From Metaphire vulgaris (lineage: Eukaryota; Annelida; Clitellata; Crassiclitellata; Megascolecidae): a stretch of DNA of 64,000 bases. Under the pieces are notes generated by a model. The model did not search any database and was not told the DNA's origin. It saw only the letters and a program-made list of their open reading frames with translations. Both the position numbers and the translations under genes were made by a program. Positions 1 to 23,568 of the stretch are shown here, in pieces (positions within the stretch are counted from its first letter, which is position 1; the number at the start of each line of letters is the position of its first letter). The stretch lies in NCBI GenBank assembly GCA_018105865.1, contig CM030832.1:27110586-27174585 (forward strand). Reading direction: 5' to 3'.

Positions 1-57
1 TTATGATTCACATGAATCGTTATGTGAATCAGTTAATGCGTTGATGTTCTTTGTAAG

Positions 58-10289
<10,232 letters not shown>

Positions 10290-12600
10290 TAGTAAGAGGT
10301 AGGGGAGGTAGGAGGGGAGAGGGGAGAATGGTTCGTTTGGGAGTTTAAGAAGTAGCTCTTTACAGTTTTATTTTATAATTTAATATTTTAGATCGATTTA
10401 AACCTAAGTAAAAACAGTGAGGGGATTGATGTCAGCCAGAGGGAGGGGTGGTAGACAGCGGGATAACTGTCATTGGCGTAGCCACGGGGAGGGCATTGCC
10501 CTTTCCCCATTTCAGATCGGCACCAGTCGTGAGATTCGTCCAAAACCCCTGAGTATTTGGGGTAGGGGTAGTATTAGGTCGAGAAAAAAGCACGAGATCC
10601 CTTTTATGTTCGTCAAGACTTTTGGGTCTAAAAATGTTGAAGTGACCCTATTTTGGAATCCTGGCTGTTGACATTGTAAAACGAAGAATCGCCGATGGAG
10701 TAGAGTCCGGATGCTAGCTGTGGTCCGCTGTAACAGACGGTTGCTTTGAATTTCTACGATCGACCTTAACGGCCGCCATAAATAGCGACGAAGACATCTG
10801 CAATAACCTTCAACAAGACGTCTTCCGTAAGAGGCCGGGCCATTGTCATGCATATCACGAAAACGTAAGCGCACCTTATCCAATTACTCACACACACTGC
10901 ATGGTTATTCTAGCAGCATCATTATGATACGCCTAAGACTTAGAGTAAGTGGATGTTCTACAAGCACCGCATACCAATAAGCGAGAATTTTACAATGCAT
11001 CACGTGTACGCTATTGTTTGACTAAACATATCAACTCTCAGACTCTAAATAGTTAGCCTTTAAAGATCCGTACTTGAGTATCTTCTGCAGACAACATTTG
11101 GCATTTCGATTGCACTGTACTTCGAAATACCTACTATTAATCTGAACAGGAACGTACAGTACAATCCTGTTATAACGTACTTTAAGGGATCTCACGGACC
11201 TGGCAAAACAGTCCGCTATATCGAAAACACTTACTGATGTCACACCACAGCAGACACACTTGGCTCTTTATTGTTATATTGCACATGCAGTAACCCCACT
11301 TTACGTGACTGTTTGCAGCATATGTGGCCTGTAATTGGTTGTGGACATCGTCTTCATGCATACCGATATTTCGTTATTAGCGAGCCCGTTATAACGGGAT
11401 TATACTGTAGATGTACAGGGCCTAGCTTTGTACATCCACCGATGCAAAACTCAGTTGGGTATGTTGCTACATTCTGTGTCCGGTGCCAAATGTTGCTTCT
11501 GTTGCAGGAAAATTACACGGATTGCGGACGGGGCAGCCTCGTCCGTCCTTCGGTGGCCACAATGCTCTCCCTCACAGCACTACCTCTGACACTAATCACT
11601 GCTTCGCATCGGCATCGGTAGGAGGAAGAGGAGGAGGAGGAGGAGGAGGAGGGAGATGGAGGAGGAGGAGGGAAGGATGACGTAATCTTCATGAGTAGGA
11701 TCACGACATTGGCTCAACTTACACGTATCCAATAAATGCTCCATGATGTAACAGATTGGAAGATAATTTACACAAACTAAACGATTTATTTTTCTACAAA
11801 ACAGACTGATTTTGAAAGGATACCGAGGGAAGTGTCGACCGATCTTCACCCGCTGTAGACATTCGCATCAACTGGCGGCTGACGTACACTAGTTAAATGC
11901 GGACTCACGAGCGCCCACAGAAAGTTTTCAGGGGGCAAACACAATGGTCACGGTTAATATTTTAGCGTGGTTTTCAAATTTTACCGTGAAAATATTGGCA
12001 TTTGCATTTTCCAGTGGGTAAGTGCCCCCTCTTGGCCTAATGTGCGGGTGCCCATGTTCAGACCGTTGATGCGATCGACTCTCAATTGAAACGCACAGGC
12101 AAAGCAACGAAAAAGACGGAGCTTGTGGCGAGAGAAAGAAAGCTATGAGAAGCGCTGTAGGCCTAAAGCCAAACACAAGAACGCTATAATTCTAAGAAAT
12201 TCTCACGGCGTTTTCGTTACTCTGAGCGTTATAGCTGCATGCCAACAGCATTTAATATAAGCTATTCAAGTAGGCCCACGATCTGAATTTCGGTCTCTCG
12301 AGTGCTCCGAGTGGTTCTGACTTCTGAGTAAGGAAAAGACAATCGATTGACTTTGGTCGGAAGGGACAATCCGACCCACATGACACTAAGTGACGGTCAG
12401 TGGCCATTTAATCCCAGCTGCATTTCTCCATTTAAATACAGTAGACGTTAATATCGTTCGGCCTACTTATCAAGACGCAAATGACACAACTCGCAATTGT
12501 TGCTTTGTCTAAAGCTAATGGATATAGTTGATAGGCAGAATTTGGGTTTAAAGACTGATTGCGCCTGTATACAAGTGCTGGGCTATTTTCAAACACGACA
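10290..12600. other. Gap between alpha2/delta and zinc-finger genes
   Basis: No confident exon. A degenerate MITE copy (10473-10670, 'TTGGCGTAGCCACGGGG' ... 'GGAATCCTGGCT') shares sequence with the copies at 3308 and 42868. A G/A-rich run of GGA repeats lies at 11622-11675. The missing last exon of alpha2/delta may lie here, but I could not identify it. Confidence 0.5.
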
Positions 12601-12602
12601 GT

Positions 12603-12746
12603 CAGGGTTTAATCTAGGCCGTTTCCGGGGAAAATTGCCCTTTCCCAGAAATGTTGGCATACTAGGCCTACATCAACTAACAGCAACCCCCAGCTGACTT
12701 TCCCCCGGTCTTGTCAGTTTCCCCACGGAGTCTAGACTAAACACTG
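12603..12746. mobile_element. MITE, 'CAGGGTTTAATCTAG' family
   Basis: Terminal CAGGGTTTAATCTAGGCC is inverted at the right end as TCTAGACTAAACACTG. Internal sequence matches the copy at 43883-44064 in inverse orientation. The target duplication is not recognisable in this copy. Confidence 0.6.
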
Positions 12747-12989
12747 GCATTCCATGCTCGACGTCAATATTGATGCAGATATTCGTTAATTTCCCGAAAC
12801 CCCACTTTGTCTTTTCTTTGGCGGGGATCCCCCCAGCAGCTACAGAACTTTCGACAGTTACAGATTCAAATCCATAAATTTGTTAAATAAATTACTGTAT
12901 TTCTCACATTCTCTCCATATTTGGGTGGAAGTTTTTAATACTGTAGTTCATAAAGAAAGGTAGACAGATGGAAACCATGGTTTACCTTA

Positions 12990-13375
12990 GTATGCGCACC
13001 AACTTGTTAAGTCTCAACGGTTAATAACAATGCGAACAAATACCTTGCATTCCTTTATAGCCTTTCTTTTATGGCTTGACCGCTGGTCTCTGGCTTAGGG
13101 GTCGTCCATAAATGACGTAACGCGCCTAAGGGGTCAGAAAATTTGTTACGAAGTGTAAAAAGGGAGGTCTCAGAACCTTGTTTCCATAACCCTACCCCGC
13201 TGAGTTATCCTTGGGGGACCCGGAGGGGGTGGAGGTGGTAGTTGCCCGCACCTTCATTTTTTCTTGCCCTCGTCACACTTCATAACAAATTTCCTGACCC
13301 CTCCCCTAGGCTGGCGCGTTATGTTATTAACCGTTGAAACTTAACTTGGTGCACATACTACTGGTGCGCAAACTA
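12990..13375. mobile_element. Inverted-repeat element enclosing a GGGGTCGTCC-type MITE
   Basis: The outer arms share 'CAACGGTTAATAAC' and GCGCACCA in inverted orientation near both ends. Inside is a GGGGTCGTCCATAAATGACG arm, related to the elements at 21103, 32691 and 61362. Exact ends and a target duplication could not be fixed. Confidence 0.45.
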
Positions 13376-14049
13376 TAAAGTGTCTGCTCAGAGTACTTCC
13401 AGATATAGTCAGGGACGTCATTTGGGGGCGCAGGGGGCCGTTGGGGGAAAATTTTGAGATTCTTTTTGCTTTTTAAATCAGTGTCCTCAATTGTTTATAT
13501 AATTTTATCACAATCACTGGTATGCACTATGTAATATCATATGTAGCATGTACTATGGACAAAAACCAATCTGCATACTGCATAGGTATTTTTAAAAATA
13601 CTGTCTGCCTTGCAGTCAAAAGTCTTGCCCACCTTCTGGAATATAATGAAATGACGGCTATGGATATACAGCTCTAGTACCACAATAAAGAAACCATGCT
13701 GCATAGTTTTGCAATCCAATTCCAAATTATTGTTGTGCATTTGTATAGAACTAGACCTCATGAAAACATGACTATCAACATTCCTTGAAGTCAAAAATTA
13801 ACTAATAAACATGGCAAATAAATCACCTGTTAAGTCATATTCATTTGTATATAATTTAAGTAGGTCACAACAATCAATAGAGTCTTCAAACTGTTAAATT
13901 TTAAATGAATTACCACCTAAAATTATGATAAATATGTATGATAAAATTTCCAACAGAAATTGACTTCAAAATAACATATTAGCAACTGGTCATACAGCAA
14001 AAATCTGACTGAAGAGTAAATATTTTAAAGAAAAGCACAATATGTACAA

Positions 14050-17000
14050 CTAATCCAAACATATGACACTTTGTGTGAAGTTATTATAGGCACTAAATGA
14101 ATTGTAGTTTTGCTTTCTTTGAAGCAACTTTCCTCTGTTGGAATTGGCCAGATCCATGGCGATTCCTGCCTTTGGAACAGTTGAGTGAATTCCAATTATT
14201 TTCCTTGAATCACTCTTCTCTCCATCACAGTCTGGCAGGCTCTGCTCCTGAAATTCAGGCTGTGGCAATTTACAGGCCCTAGTCAATGAATTCTGCTGGA
14301 AACGAGGCTTTAGTCCAGCAACTCTTGAGTGCGTATGTCCTTCAGAAAGTTGCTTACTCTCACGACGACTGCCTCTTTGAAGCAGCACTCCATCATCCCC
14401 AGACGCTAAACCACCAGACGATTTCGAATCACGAGGCACTGTTGCCACACATCCTCGCTGCTTCCAACAATTATCAAAACTGTCATTGCCTCCTTTACTA
14501 CCAAGTGGGTTCTCATCTAGCAGGAGCTGACTGAGTGGTTGTCCCAGGTGCAATGTTTGTGAAACTGCAAACGACCTGTTTTCCCTTGGGAAATTCTCAT
14601 CACCAGAGTTTGCCACTGGAGACGGGAAGTACATTGTCACAGTTGGCTGCAAAACCGAACCACTGCAGCTGTTTTGTTCACCATTCATTGGATACGGTGG
14701 TAAAGTTAAAGCCGAGCCGTCATTAACTTCAACGAGGCTCCACATTACTTTTCCATTTGGATGCCTGTGCTTAATTAGCTCAATGTTTGTCACATTGTGA
14801 TTTCGATAATGGTTTTTTATCAGAGTGCCACAGTCCTTGCTAAATTCAAAGATACAATGACAGATATGACACCTGAAGGTCAACGGAGGTAGGGGAGAGC
14901 TGCCTAGCAATGACCTGGCGCTCGGCCTGCTCCGTGCCAGACCAAGCGCCTCTGTATTTGAACTCTGCATGTTCACAAGAGATTCACTTCCCATCAACTC
15001 ACAGTCGCTGTCATCACTTAGGTCTATTAAATCAGAGTTTTGAATTGAACTTGTCTTTTTAGGCTGAACTGTGCCCTGGTGAGCTGCATCAACTGTACGA
15101 CTGTCACACAGCAACCGTTCCAAAATATTGTCAACCTGCTTCTTAAGAAGACAGGAACTCACAGATTGGTCACAACGTCTACTTACAGTGATAGCAGACA
15201 CCGCTTGAGATGAAGCCATGGTCACGCCATCTGTAGTAAGGCTTTCTGGCGGCTGAATTTGGCAAACATCCCGACACATCATCTCTGCTACTGCAGTGTC
15301 TTCATCGGGAATTTCTATCAAGATAGGTCTTGCAGCAACCTGTGTGGTTGTCTGTGAATACTGAATTTCACATCGGCCGGCCGATAGCAGAGAAGTAACG
15401 ACGTCATCGATGGGCGCAGTGAAGCCACTAACCATCGCAACATCTGTGCTGTGGCTAGTTTCCCTTGTCACTGTCTTAGAAATAATTTCACCACATTGCA
15501 ACAAAGGTTCTGTCAAGTCGATTACAGCAGGGTCAGCAACTGAGGAGGATGCAGCGGCTTCTGTAGATGCATTTGGACACGGATGATGCAGTGGAGATGC
15601 AGGATGGTCGGGAAAATCACAAGATTTGGAATCAAATATCACAGTCTCTTGAATAAGCCGAGGCTCAAAGTCCATTAATTCACCCATTGCATTCAGTGTT
15701 AAATCACCTTCACTTAAATCAGTCTTTTCAAGAGTGCACATAGCTCTCCCTTCAGCATCACAGTGTTCTCCATGAATGTTGTCAGGCAAAGCTGCTTCAG
15801 CCAATGAAAAGACACTGCTTATTTGACATAAGTCATCCTCCCGTTCGCCTCTGTCATGAAATGCTTGCTCACATAACGCAGACAAAGGGACAAACTGAAC
15901 GTTGCCAAATGAGAGTCTGCATGTAAAGTTATCGTCTGTATCGGTCGCAGCTGTTGCAGGGCAAGTAAGCGGAGATATCAGTGAATGCATCGAAGGAGTA
16001 CGGCCAATATTTAGGTAGAAACCTCTTGTAGCAGTTGAGGTACCATTAACGAAGGATGTTTCCCAGTCAACAGCTACGTCAGCTGAATTGCACAACTGCT
16101 TAGCCGTTGGAAGTAATAGGGCATTAATTGTCATGTCTTCTACTTCACAAACATTGTCAGAAAATGAAATCATTTCTTCACCTACAATTTCACTTTCAAA
16201 TGCAAAACGGGACTTTGTCAGCTGATGATGCATCACTTCTGCAACATCAAATGCTTTCCTAGACTCTCCAAAACAAAATGCCAATTTCTTCAGTTCAATG
16301 AAACAAGGCTTCATCTGCTGCTTCAACTTTCGAGACTTCTCGCTCAAACCGTATTTCTTTTTTAGGCAAAATTTTTGCAATTGCCTGTGTGAGAATTTGT
16401 ATCTATGAGTGTATTTCAAATGACGAGTCTTTCGGAATGTAATGGGATAATTTCTGTCCAATGACAAAGTCTCAGATATGCCAAGTGTTTCACAACAGTA
16501 TCGTTCGTAGTCCATAAAACCTTGACAATGAGGCACTTGAGGGTCACCTTCAGAATTGTCGTGGTACCGAAATCTCATTCCAAGTGGTGAAGAAATATCA
16601 AATTTAAATACTTTCCACGACTGCCGCAGGAATTTACCAGCGCGTGTCTGACCACCACCGCTGCTTTTTCCAGAGCATAATCTCCTGTTAGACAAAGAGT
16701 TTTTCTTATTGTTTGACATCGTCTGAAGATAGCGCAAAGACCTTCTTTCAATGATGCTCCCTTCTTCATCATCACTGCTGTCGTCAATAACGATGACATC
16801 AACAACAACTTCATGACGCTTAGTCAATCGCAGATGCTCAGCCTTTCCCTTAGAGATTATGTTTAGTTGAGAAAGGAACCGACGTTTCTTGCTCTGGCTG
16901 CTCTTAGTATCTGCTAAAACTGTCTGAATGTCACAAATGGATGAACACTTCCTCTGGTGAAAATGTAGAACGTCAACACCTTCAAACTCTTCATTGCAGA

Positions 17001-17723
17001 AAAAACAAACAAATTTTCCAACAACTTGATCGCTTGGAAAAGCTAAAAACTCAGCAAACAGCAAACAAAATATTTACATGTAAGTAACGCAGCCACATAA
17101 TACCAAGTACAACACCTTCAACAAGACACTATTCTAAGCTCTAAGTGCTATAATTTCACATTAAGCATCTTTACCTTCTGAATAGATTTTAAAATAGTTT
17201 TCTGTCATTTACATAGGACATGTACGGTATTTATATTCATCAAATGTATATATAATCCAAAGTATCTGTAAAATCTGTTGGAGGCTTGGAGCGCAGCACT
17301 ATATTAAAAGATAAGATTAGGTTGATTTTAATGATTTAATTCTCGCAAAAGGTCTATTGACAGAAAAACCCAAACTGGAAGAGACAGAGTCAAACCAAAG
17401 ACACTATATCTAAATACCAAAATAAGTAAGAAAGTAGCCCATAAGCAGTCAATATATAACATATCCTAGAAATATAAAAGCCTAATAATCCCTTTAAGTA
17501 CTGCTATTATTTTCCTTGAATGCTTCAACATTCATTTAAATGTGTTCAGACTAAAGAAAACTGCTGTTGAACACAAATACATTAAATCCTCCAAACTCCA
17601 TACCTTGTTTAACTGCTTCAGTTTCTTGGCCTTTAGAAAATGCACTGTACTCCTCTAAATCCATGGGCATTTTGAGCATACGATTCTGCAGAGAGGAAGA
17701 TATTGTCGGCATTGCCTCCCAGC
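14050..17723 (-). CDS. Unrecognised zinc-finger protein, two exons (5' incomplete)
   Basis: The last exon spans 17042 down to the stop at 14050, about 997 codons without interruption. A CAG-acceptor exon at 17723-17604 (GC-TGG-GAG-GCA-ATG ... AAA-CAA-G) precedes it and ends in phase 1. The acceptor ending at 17043 supplies the two bases to complete GCT, so the join reads ...VKQ-A-FPSDQVVGKF. The TTG at 17064 is intronic, not a start. Near the join is a C-x2-C-x12-H-x3-C finger (CFFCNEEF...HQRKC). Around 14870 is a second, atypical C-x2-C-x16-H-x3-H finger (CHIC...NHYRNH). Between them are a Lys/Arg-rich stretch and a long Ser/Thr/Asp-rich, probably disordered region. A nuclear role is inferred from the fingers only. 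Upstream exons were not found. Confidence 0.75.
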
Positions 17724-18550
17724 CTGAAAACATGCACAAAGATTATCATCCCTTTTGATCACAATACAGCATGAATGTTTGAATAAATCAATTACTGGTT
17801 CTCTGATATGCACATTTGATCCATCCATAGCATGTCTATTTTAAAATCAATTGAAGAACATTTATAATAAAGAAAAATATGCAGACAATTTTCTGCTTAT
17901 CCAGCACTGGTGCAAAACATAAGTTAAATAACCATTCTTACTACAAAGGTTGATCAAATTTGAAACTAGGTTCTATCAAAGTGCTTGGTTCAGATGACCT
18001 TATTCAAGCCCAACTACTTTCTTCATTTACAGCAGAACTTTATTATAATGGACTCGGTTACAGTGTATATTTGTTCATAATGTACTGCAATGTACCGTCC
18101 CGCTCAAGGCACCACCGTATTGGATGGTATTGGATATACTGTACCTCTAAAATAACGTACTTAATTTTACAGACCTGCTAAGTATGTTATAACAAAGTTC
18201 TATTGTACCAACTCTTTTAATGGATCTGCCAGATGTTTAAAAAAATAATATTAAATCCAACTGCTGGAAGAAAAACAACAAATATAAAAGCCTACAGCAC
18301 ACTACAGTTTGTCCAACATGTATTTTCTCTGGCAAACTTACTACTGACAAAATCAAAGCAAAATGTGCAGTTTTGAAAGTGATATTGACTGAGAAAAAAG
18401 GAAATGCAATGCTCATTTGTGACTGGACTTCAATGACTGCATAAAACTGTTTTGTTTGTTTTCTTGATGTTTAAAATTACTGTCTTGGTCTTGAGGGTTA
18501 GTGTCTTGGTCTTGCCACTTACTGTCTTGGTCACATCCCTGTGTGTAGCA
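17724..18550. other. Gap upstream of the zinc-finger gene
   Basis: AT-rich DNA with no convincing exon or element. Further 5' exons of the minus-strand zinc-finger gene would be expected in this direction. Confidence 0.4.
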
Positions 18551-18555
18551 TAGAA

Positions 18556-18992
18556 CAGTGGTTCTCAACCCATGGTCTGTGGACCAAAAGTCGCGGCGAA
18601 GTCAGAAAAAACGTAAATAAAAATTAGACATATATATTTTCCATGAGAAAAATCTGAAAAGTGCGACAGGCAGTGGCGGTTCCACCATAGTAACGACTGG
18701 GGATGCATTCCCCACCAGATTTTTATTGCTTGTCGACTTTTTATATAGCTTTCCAACAGCATTTGATCGAAAATTTAAGCTGATGACCTTTTTTGTCAGA
18801 CTCCTTTTTAAAAGTTTTCTACAGCATTTGGTGGAAAATTTTCCTGATTACCTTTTTTGCTTCTCGGACAAAAAAGAAAAAGGTCATCACTGAATTTTAG
18901 GAGCAGATGACTGCTCAATTTATCAGGTGGTCCGCAAAAAATTTTTGAACTTCAAAAGTGGTCCGCGAGGCAAAGGGGTCTGAGAACCACTG
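18556..18992. mobile_element. hAT MITE, intact 8-bp TSD
   Basis: Starts CAGTGGTTCTCAACCC and ends TCTGAGAACCACTG, the classic hAT terminus. Perfect GCATAGAA duplications flank it at 18548-18555 and 18993-19000. Internal text includes repeated 'gatgaccttttttg' segments. Confidence 0.92.
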
Positions 18993-19232
18993 GCATAGAA
19001 AACACTCAAAAGGCGTGAATGATTACTTTGGGAAATCGATAAAAATATAGCAAGATTGACAAAAACACAGACAAAATTGCGGGAAGGAGGCACTGAAATG
19101 AGGTAAACATCTATTAGCCTCTTCAGATTACATTTTCACATTAATTACGTAGTCAAATGGTTTCCTTGGAAATGTCAAATCTTTATAAGAAATCCAATTA
19201 TGACTAGTTCTGAGTTCCTGTGATTTTGTTCA

Positions 19233-19236
<4 letters not shown>

Positions 19237-19283
<47 letters not shown>

Positions 19284-19600
19284 TATAAACATTTCAGGGC
19301 GCATAAAGGAACTAATGCGCCTCGGCTTATAAATCGAACATATATGTTTTTAATGTTAGAAAAGTTGAGCGAGTGAGTGATTCGTCTCTGAGGTACGGCG
19401 GTAGAGAATTCCAAAGTGAAGGACCGTTTACACGAAAAGAACGATCTCCGATTTTAGTTCTCGTGCGTGACGTTGAGAGGAGACGTGTTGAAAGTGATCG
19501 CGTGCTGATCGGACGGTTTCGGTTTGTGTCACGCAGTAGTTTGCAATCCCGGGTGAGGTATTCCGGTGAAAATGTTCTTAGTTCAACCCTTGTCTACAAG
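19237..19600 (-). mobile_element. LINE 3'-terminal fragment
   Basis: The minus-strand translation contains GDRSFRVNGPSLWNSLPPYL, matching the C-terminal region of APE-type LINE polymerases such as that at 49234 (FGDRSFRRGNPSLWNSLP). The (ATC)n run at 19237-19285 is the 3' microsatellite tail. The plus-strand frame here is only the antisense shadow. Confidence 0.7.
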
Positions 19601-20596
19601 AATCGTGCTTGTGTGGCCACTACAAACCTCATTCGTTTTCCATCTCCAGACAATTTCTAATTATTAAACTGTTGTTTTGCACATATTAATAAATCGCTAA
19701 CATACGTTAGAATACAGAAGCATAAAATTCGACTGATTTCACCTTCAATTCAACTTCGAATATTTCTTTAGCGATAAATCCATATTTTTTGATTGACTGG
19801 ATGTGTACACGCGGCTTTTGCGCTGCTTTATTCTACTCGAAACAAACCCAAGTTCTGCGAAGCTGTTCTACGTTTACTTAGAAGCCGTCACAAAGCATTT
19901 GCGCAGCGCTTATGGAGAGCAAAATGCCTAACATGCTGACTCAGCAACATATGCCTATGCAAACTATGCAAATTAGTTCAGACCGGTTCAGACTGGTTCC
20001 GCCTCATTTGCATACCATATGCAGTATCCTTCCGCCGACGATTATCTTGAATATCTTCCTACTTGATAATTACTATTGGCTATTGAGTAAGTCAGACAGC
20101 CTATGACCTATGTCGTCATCTGCATAGGTCGATCAATCCGCCTTCTGGAAAGTAGAGCCGTGTATCCATTGACAACGACCGGTTTTAACCGGTTCTGTGG
20201 GCTGTGGGCGGTTTTAGGCTGTTCGCCCGACCAGCGCAAGTAGGTAATCGTGGACTATGTATCCGGGTCGATAACGAATGAACAACAATAAGAGCTATGC
20301 AAACGTATGCAGACTGCATGAGGGCGATCAGCGTCTATGATTGGTCGACGTAGTCTGGCTGTTTTATCCCACAAGAGAGCGCTGTATCCTGCGTTGGCAG
20401 TGTTTAATATTGTTCAATACTACTGCAGGATGTCAGACTTCTGCATGCAATGGCTGTTGTGCTGCCTCAGTATGCTGGCTACCGACTGAGTCGGTGCTTA
20501 TCGTTGTGTGCCTTAAAGTACGGACAAAGCCACATGGCCTGTGCTACAATATGCTATTACTGTGTATGTCTGGCAGGAGCACATTTGTCTGTTCCA

Positions 20597-20668
20597 GACT
20601 AATCAAATTTTAGACTGATTTTTTAGGGGGTGTATATATACCGATATACCCCCGTCGCTACGCCCCTG
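20597..20668. mobile_element. Half-copy of a GGGGCGTAGC MITE
   Basis: Ends GTCGCTACGCCCCTG and carries the GGGGGTGTATATATACCGATATACCCCC text of the copy at 40597-40776. The other terminus is absent. Confidence 0.5.
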
Positions 20669-21102
20669 GTAATAGGCTATAAGTTACGCTATAACACGAA
20701 AAAACATAATTAGCCTACGTAGCCATATCTGACTGTAATTGGAACGCTATTCTGGGATTCTGACATAATTGTATTTATTTCACAGCCAAAAACACCCGTG
20801 TCCACGGCCATAGGGACACGACCTTCGCAAAAATACCCGTGTCAGGACACGAGGACACGGGTCGTGTTTTCGCCCTGTGATAAAGGGTAAAAATGCAAAA
20901 GGGGCAGTGTTTTATCCAGACTCCAGACCTTTGGGAGGAGGGGGAATTGAGGCTTTCGGGGCGAAAATCGACTTGGTTGGAGGGGAAAAGACACAGTTCA
21001 ATGCAAAATTTGTGTAAGTGCTGGGATTTTTTTGGGAGGGGGAATTTTGGAGTTTTTTGGGGAAAATCTCCCTTCTAACAGGCCTGTATAAAGCACTGAA
21101 AA

Positions 21103-21505
21103 GGGGCCATCCATAAATGACGTCACGCACTTAGGGGAGGGTTCACACATTTGTGACGACGAGGGGAGGGGTTTCCAGAAATGTAACGTCACATAATACT
21201 AAACATTTTTATTAATACCGCAATGCTTTTTACCGCAAAATTGAACGTATTTTACACTTATAATTATTATGCTTCATTAAAAAAAGAATTTGAAAATGTT
21301 TCTGAATATTCTTTCAACTATAATAATTGGAATGAATATTTTCAAACGAAACATTAATTTTGACATTGGAAAGACGACAAGATGACGGAGGGGGGTTAAC
21401 GCGTTGTGACGTCATATTTGAGAGGTCTGGCTTTTTGTGATGACGTTTGATTAGGGGAGGGGTAAAAACTGCCAAAATTGCGTGACGTCATTTCTGGATG
21501 GCCCC
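21103..21505. mobile_element. MITE, 'GGGGCCATCCATAAATGACGTCACGC' family
   Basis: The left end GGGGCCATCCATAAATGACG and right end GACGTCATTTCTGGATGGCCCC are inverted. Flanking AAAA on both sides may be a 4-bp duplication. Related copies lie at 13098, 32691, 45100 and 61362. Confidence 0.75.
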
Positions 21506-21734
21506 AAAAAGAGCGGGAAAATATTTAAAAATTGCATGTTAAGGATTATAGATTCAACAACTTGTATGGGTTATTTGAAAAGTAGGCCTATATACAGAAG
21601 AAGAGACGGACCAAAAACAAAGCATGGAAGAAACTGAGAAAGCATTGACAAATGATGCAAACCAATGACGTTTTAGAACAAAAGAAGCTAAAGCATGTTA
21701 TAGTTTAGTTACGTGCAAAAGAGGAAGAAATCAT

Positions 21735-21765
<31 letters not shown>

Positions 21766-21978
21766 AGCAGCAAATAGAGTGGCTATTGCATATTATGAGA
21801 ACAAGTTACCTAAAAAATATCAAGCAGAACAGTAAGAGTTTCTATGGATATGTAGCCTACTGTAAGAAGTATATAGCCTAAGATTAAACGCAAAGCAAAA
21901 GTTGGACCAGGCATTAATAAACGATTCTGGAGAAACAGTCATGGAAGATATAGAAACAGCAATAGGTCTAATACTGAA

Positions 21979-22420
21979 GTAAGTAAGTAAAATCTCGTTA
22001 ATTTCTATAGCGCTTTCAAAAGCAGCACCGAACTTGTGACCGAATTAAGTAGCTCCTTATTCCTAGACACTTACTTAATCTTAGTATGAAGTAGCTATAG
22101 CCAAAGGTGGGGTCGTTCATGCAGGGTCATTTCAACAAAATGACCAGTAGGCCTAGGTGAGACGTTACAGCTATGGAGGAAATGATTTTTTAAAGAGAAA
22201 TTATTTCAGTTTAGAAAGAAAAACTTGAAGAGATGTTGCAAGAATGGAAGGAAATTGTGACTCAGAATTTGTTATTTGACCATGGTGTAGACAGCGGAGG
22301 GATGCTGGAAGCCTGGAATTGAGTTCCAAAGTTCTGGTGCAGCATACAGTATGAAAAAGCACGGCTGCAAATTTTGAGAGATGATTGATTCAGAGGACGA
22401 AGGAGAGTTACATGAGAGAT
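21979..22420 (-). mobile_element. LINE 3'-terminal fragment
   Basis: The plus strand starts (AAGT)n AAAATCTCGTTAATTTCTATAGCGC, the conserved 3' end shared with the fragment at 34334. The minus-strand translation includes [14 protein letters not shown], the C-terminal LINE signature. The copy is 5'-truncated. Confidence 0.75.
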
Positions 22421-23032
22421 CGGTGTTCACAAAGAATACAACCAACATACCAAAGCCCATTAAATTATTTTGCAATAAAGAGTGTGTCCTGGAAATTCTT
22501 AGTCAACTGAAAACTAACAAAGTCCTGGAATAGATAATAATTATTCTTTACGTCTTTCACAAAACGCATCCGATCAAAAGTTACGAAAAAGTAATGTTGA
22601 TAAAGAATACGGCCATCTGGCGAGTAAACAGAAGACAAGTTTATCTTCACGTTCACTTTAAATTCACCTTTTAGGCCTACATTCCCACACGAAATGCCAG
22701 TGCTCGAATTGTGAGAAAATGAAAGGGGGTCATGGCGAGCGTGGTGTTTTAAGAATTTACACTTTTGTCATTTTTGCATTTCTCTAGGGAGGGTCTGCCA
22801 TTTTAAAGGGGGGGGGCTGAACCCCCCAACCCCCCAGCAATTCGAGCTCTGCGAAATGCTAGTTAGCCATTAGCGGGTTCATTCTCTTCTATGTTCAATT
22901 TTACAAAATAGCAAAAGGATTGAGACTATGAGAACCTTCTAGGCCCAATTGGTCATCACCAGTGAGGTCGGACATATTTTCTAGCCTCTCCAAATGGGGC
23001 GGAGGTTGTTCTGCGACCATCGATGGAGCTGG

Positions 23033-23064
<32 letters not shown>

Positions 23065-23568
23065 CTGTCTTATAAAGATCATCCACACCCTCATCTATAT
23101 TTGCTGCTATTTTTGGCTTTTCTTTCTCTATTTTATGTTTCAATTTTCAAAATTTTATGTTTCAATGCGTCGCTTCGAATCTTCTCCGGTCTCAGTAGTA
23201 GACTTCTTTAGCGCCATTGTAGTAGTAGGCCTACATCTGCACCAGTCGATGGTCTCAGATGCTCAAATGCCTCTGACCACGTGACTTTACGGCAGCCAAT
23301 CACTGCGTTGTCCTTTTCGATGCGTCTGTCTGTCTGTCTGTCTGTCTGTATGTATGTTTAATCTGGTCTTCATGAGCCGAGGCAGAAAAAGACCGCCACG
23401 AGTTTTCCTAATCATTTCATCTGAAGAAGAAGAGCAGCATATATTCTGACTTCTGCAAAGGGAGAGAGACCGCTGCCTGATAAAGAGTCTCTCGTGGAAT
23501 GCACCAGCACCAGCAGCAGCAGCAGCAGCCATACTAAGGAAGACGAGACCTATTAGTAACGCGAAACA
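22421..23568. other. Region upstream of the collagen start
   Basis: A (GT)n run lies at 23038-23063 and a TGTC repeat at 23320-23350. No coding exon is supported. The collagen promoter would be expected near its 3' end, but no TATA box or other element is clear. Confidence 0.4.

Noticed and set aside
17043..17064. TTG or other start at 17064 for the zinc-finger protein
   Set aside because: The acceptor ending at 17043 joins in phase to the 17604-17723 exon, so these bases are intronic.
19373..19660. 95-codon plus-strand frame
   Set aside because: It is the antisense of a LINE C-terminal segment that reads LWNSLPPYL on the minus strand.
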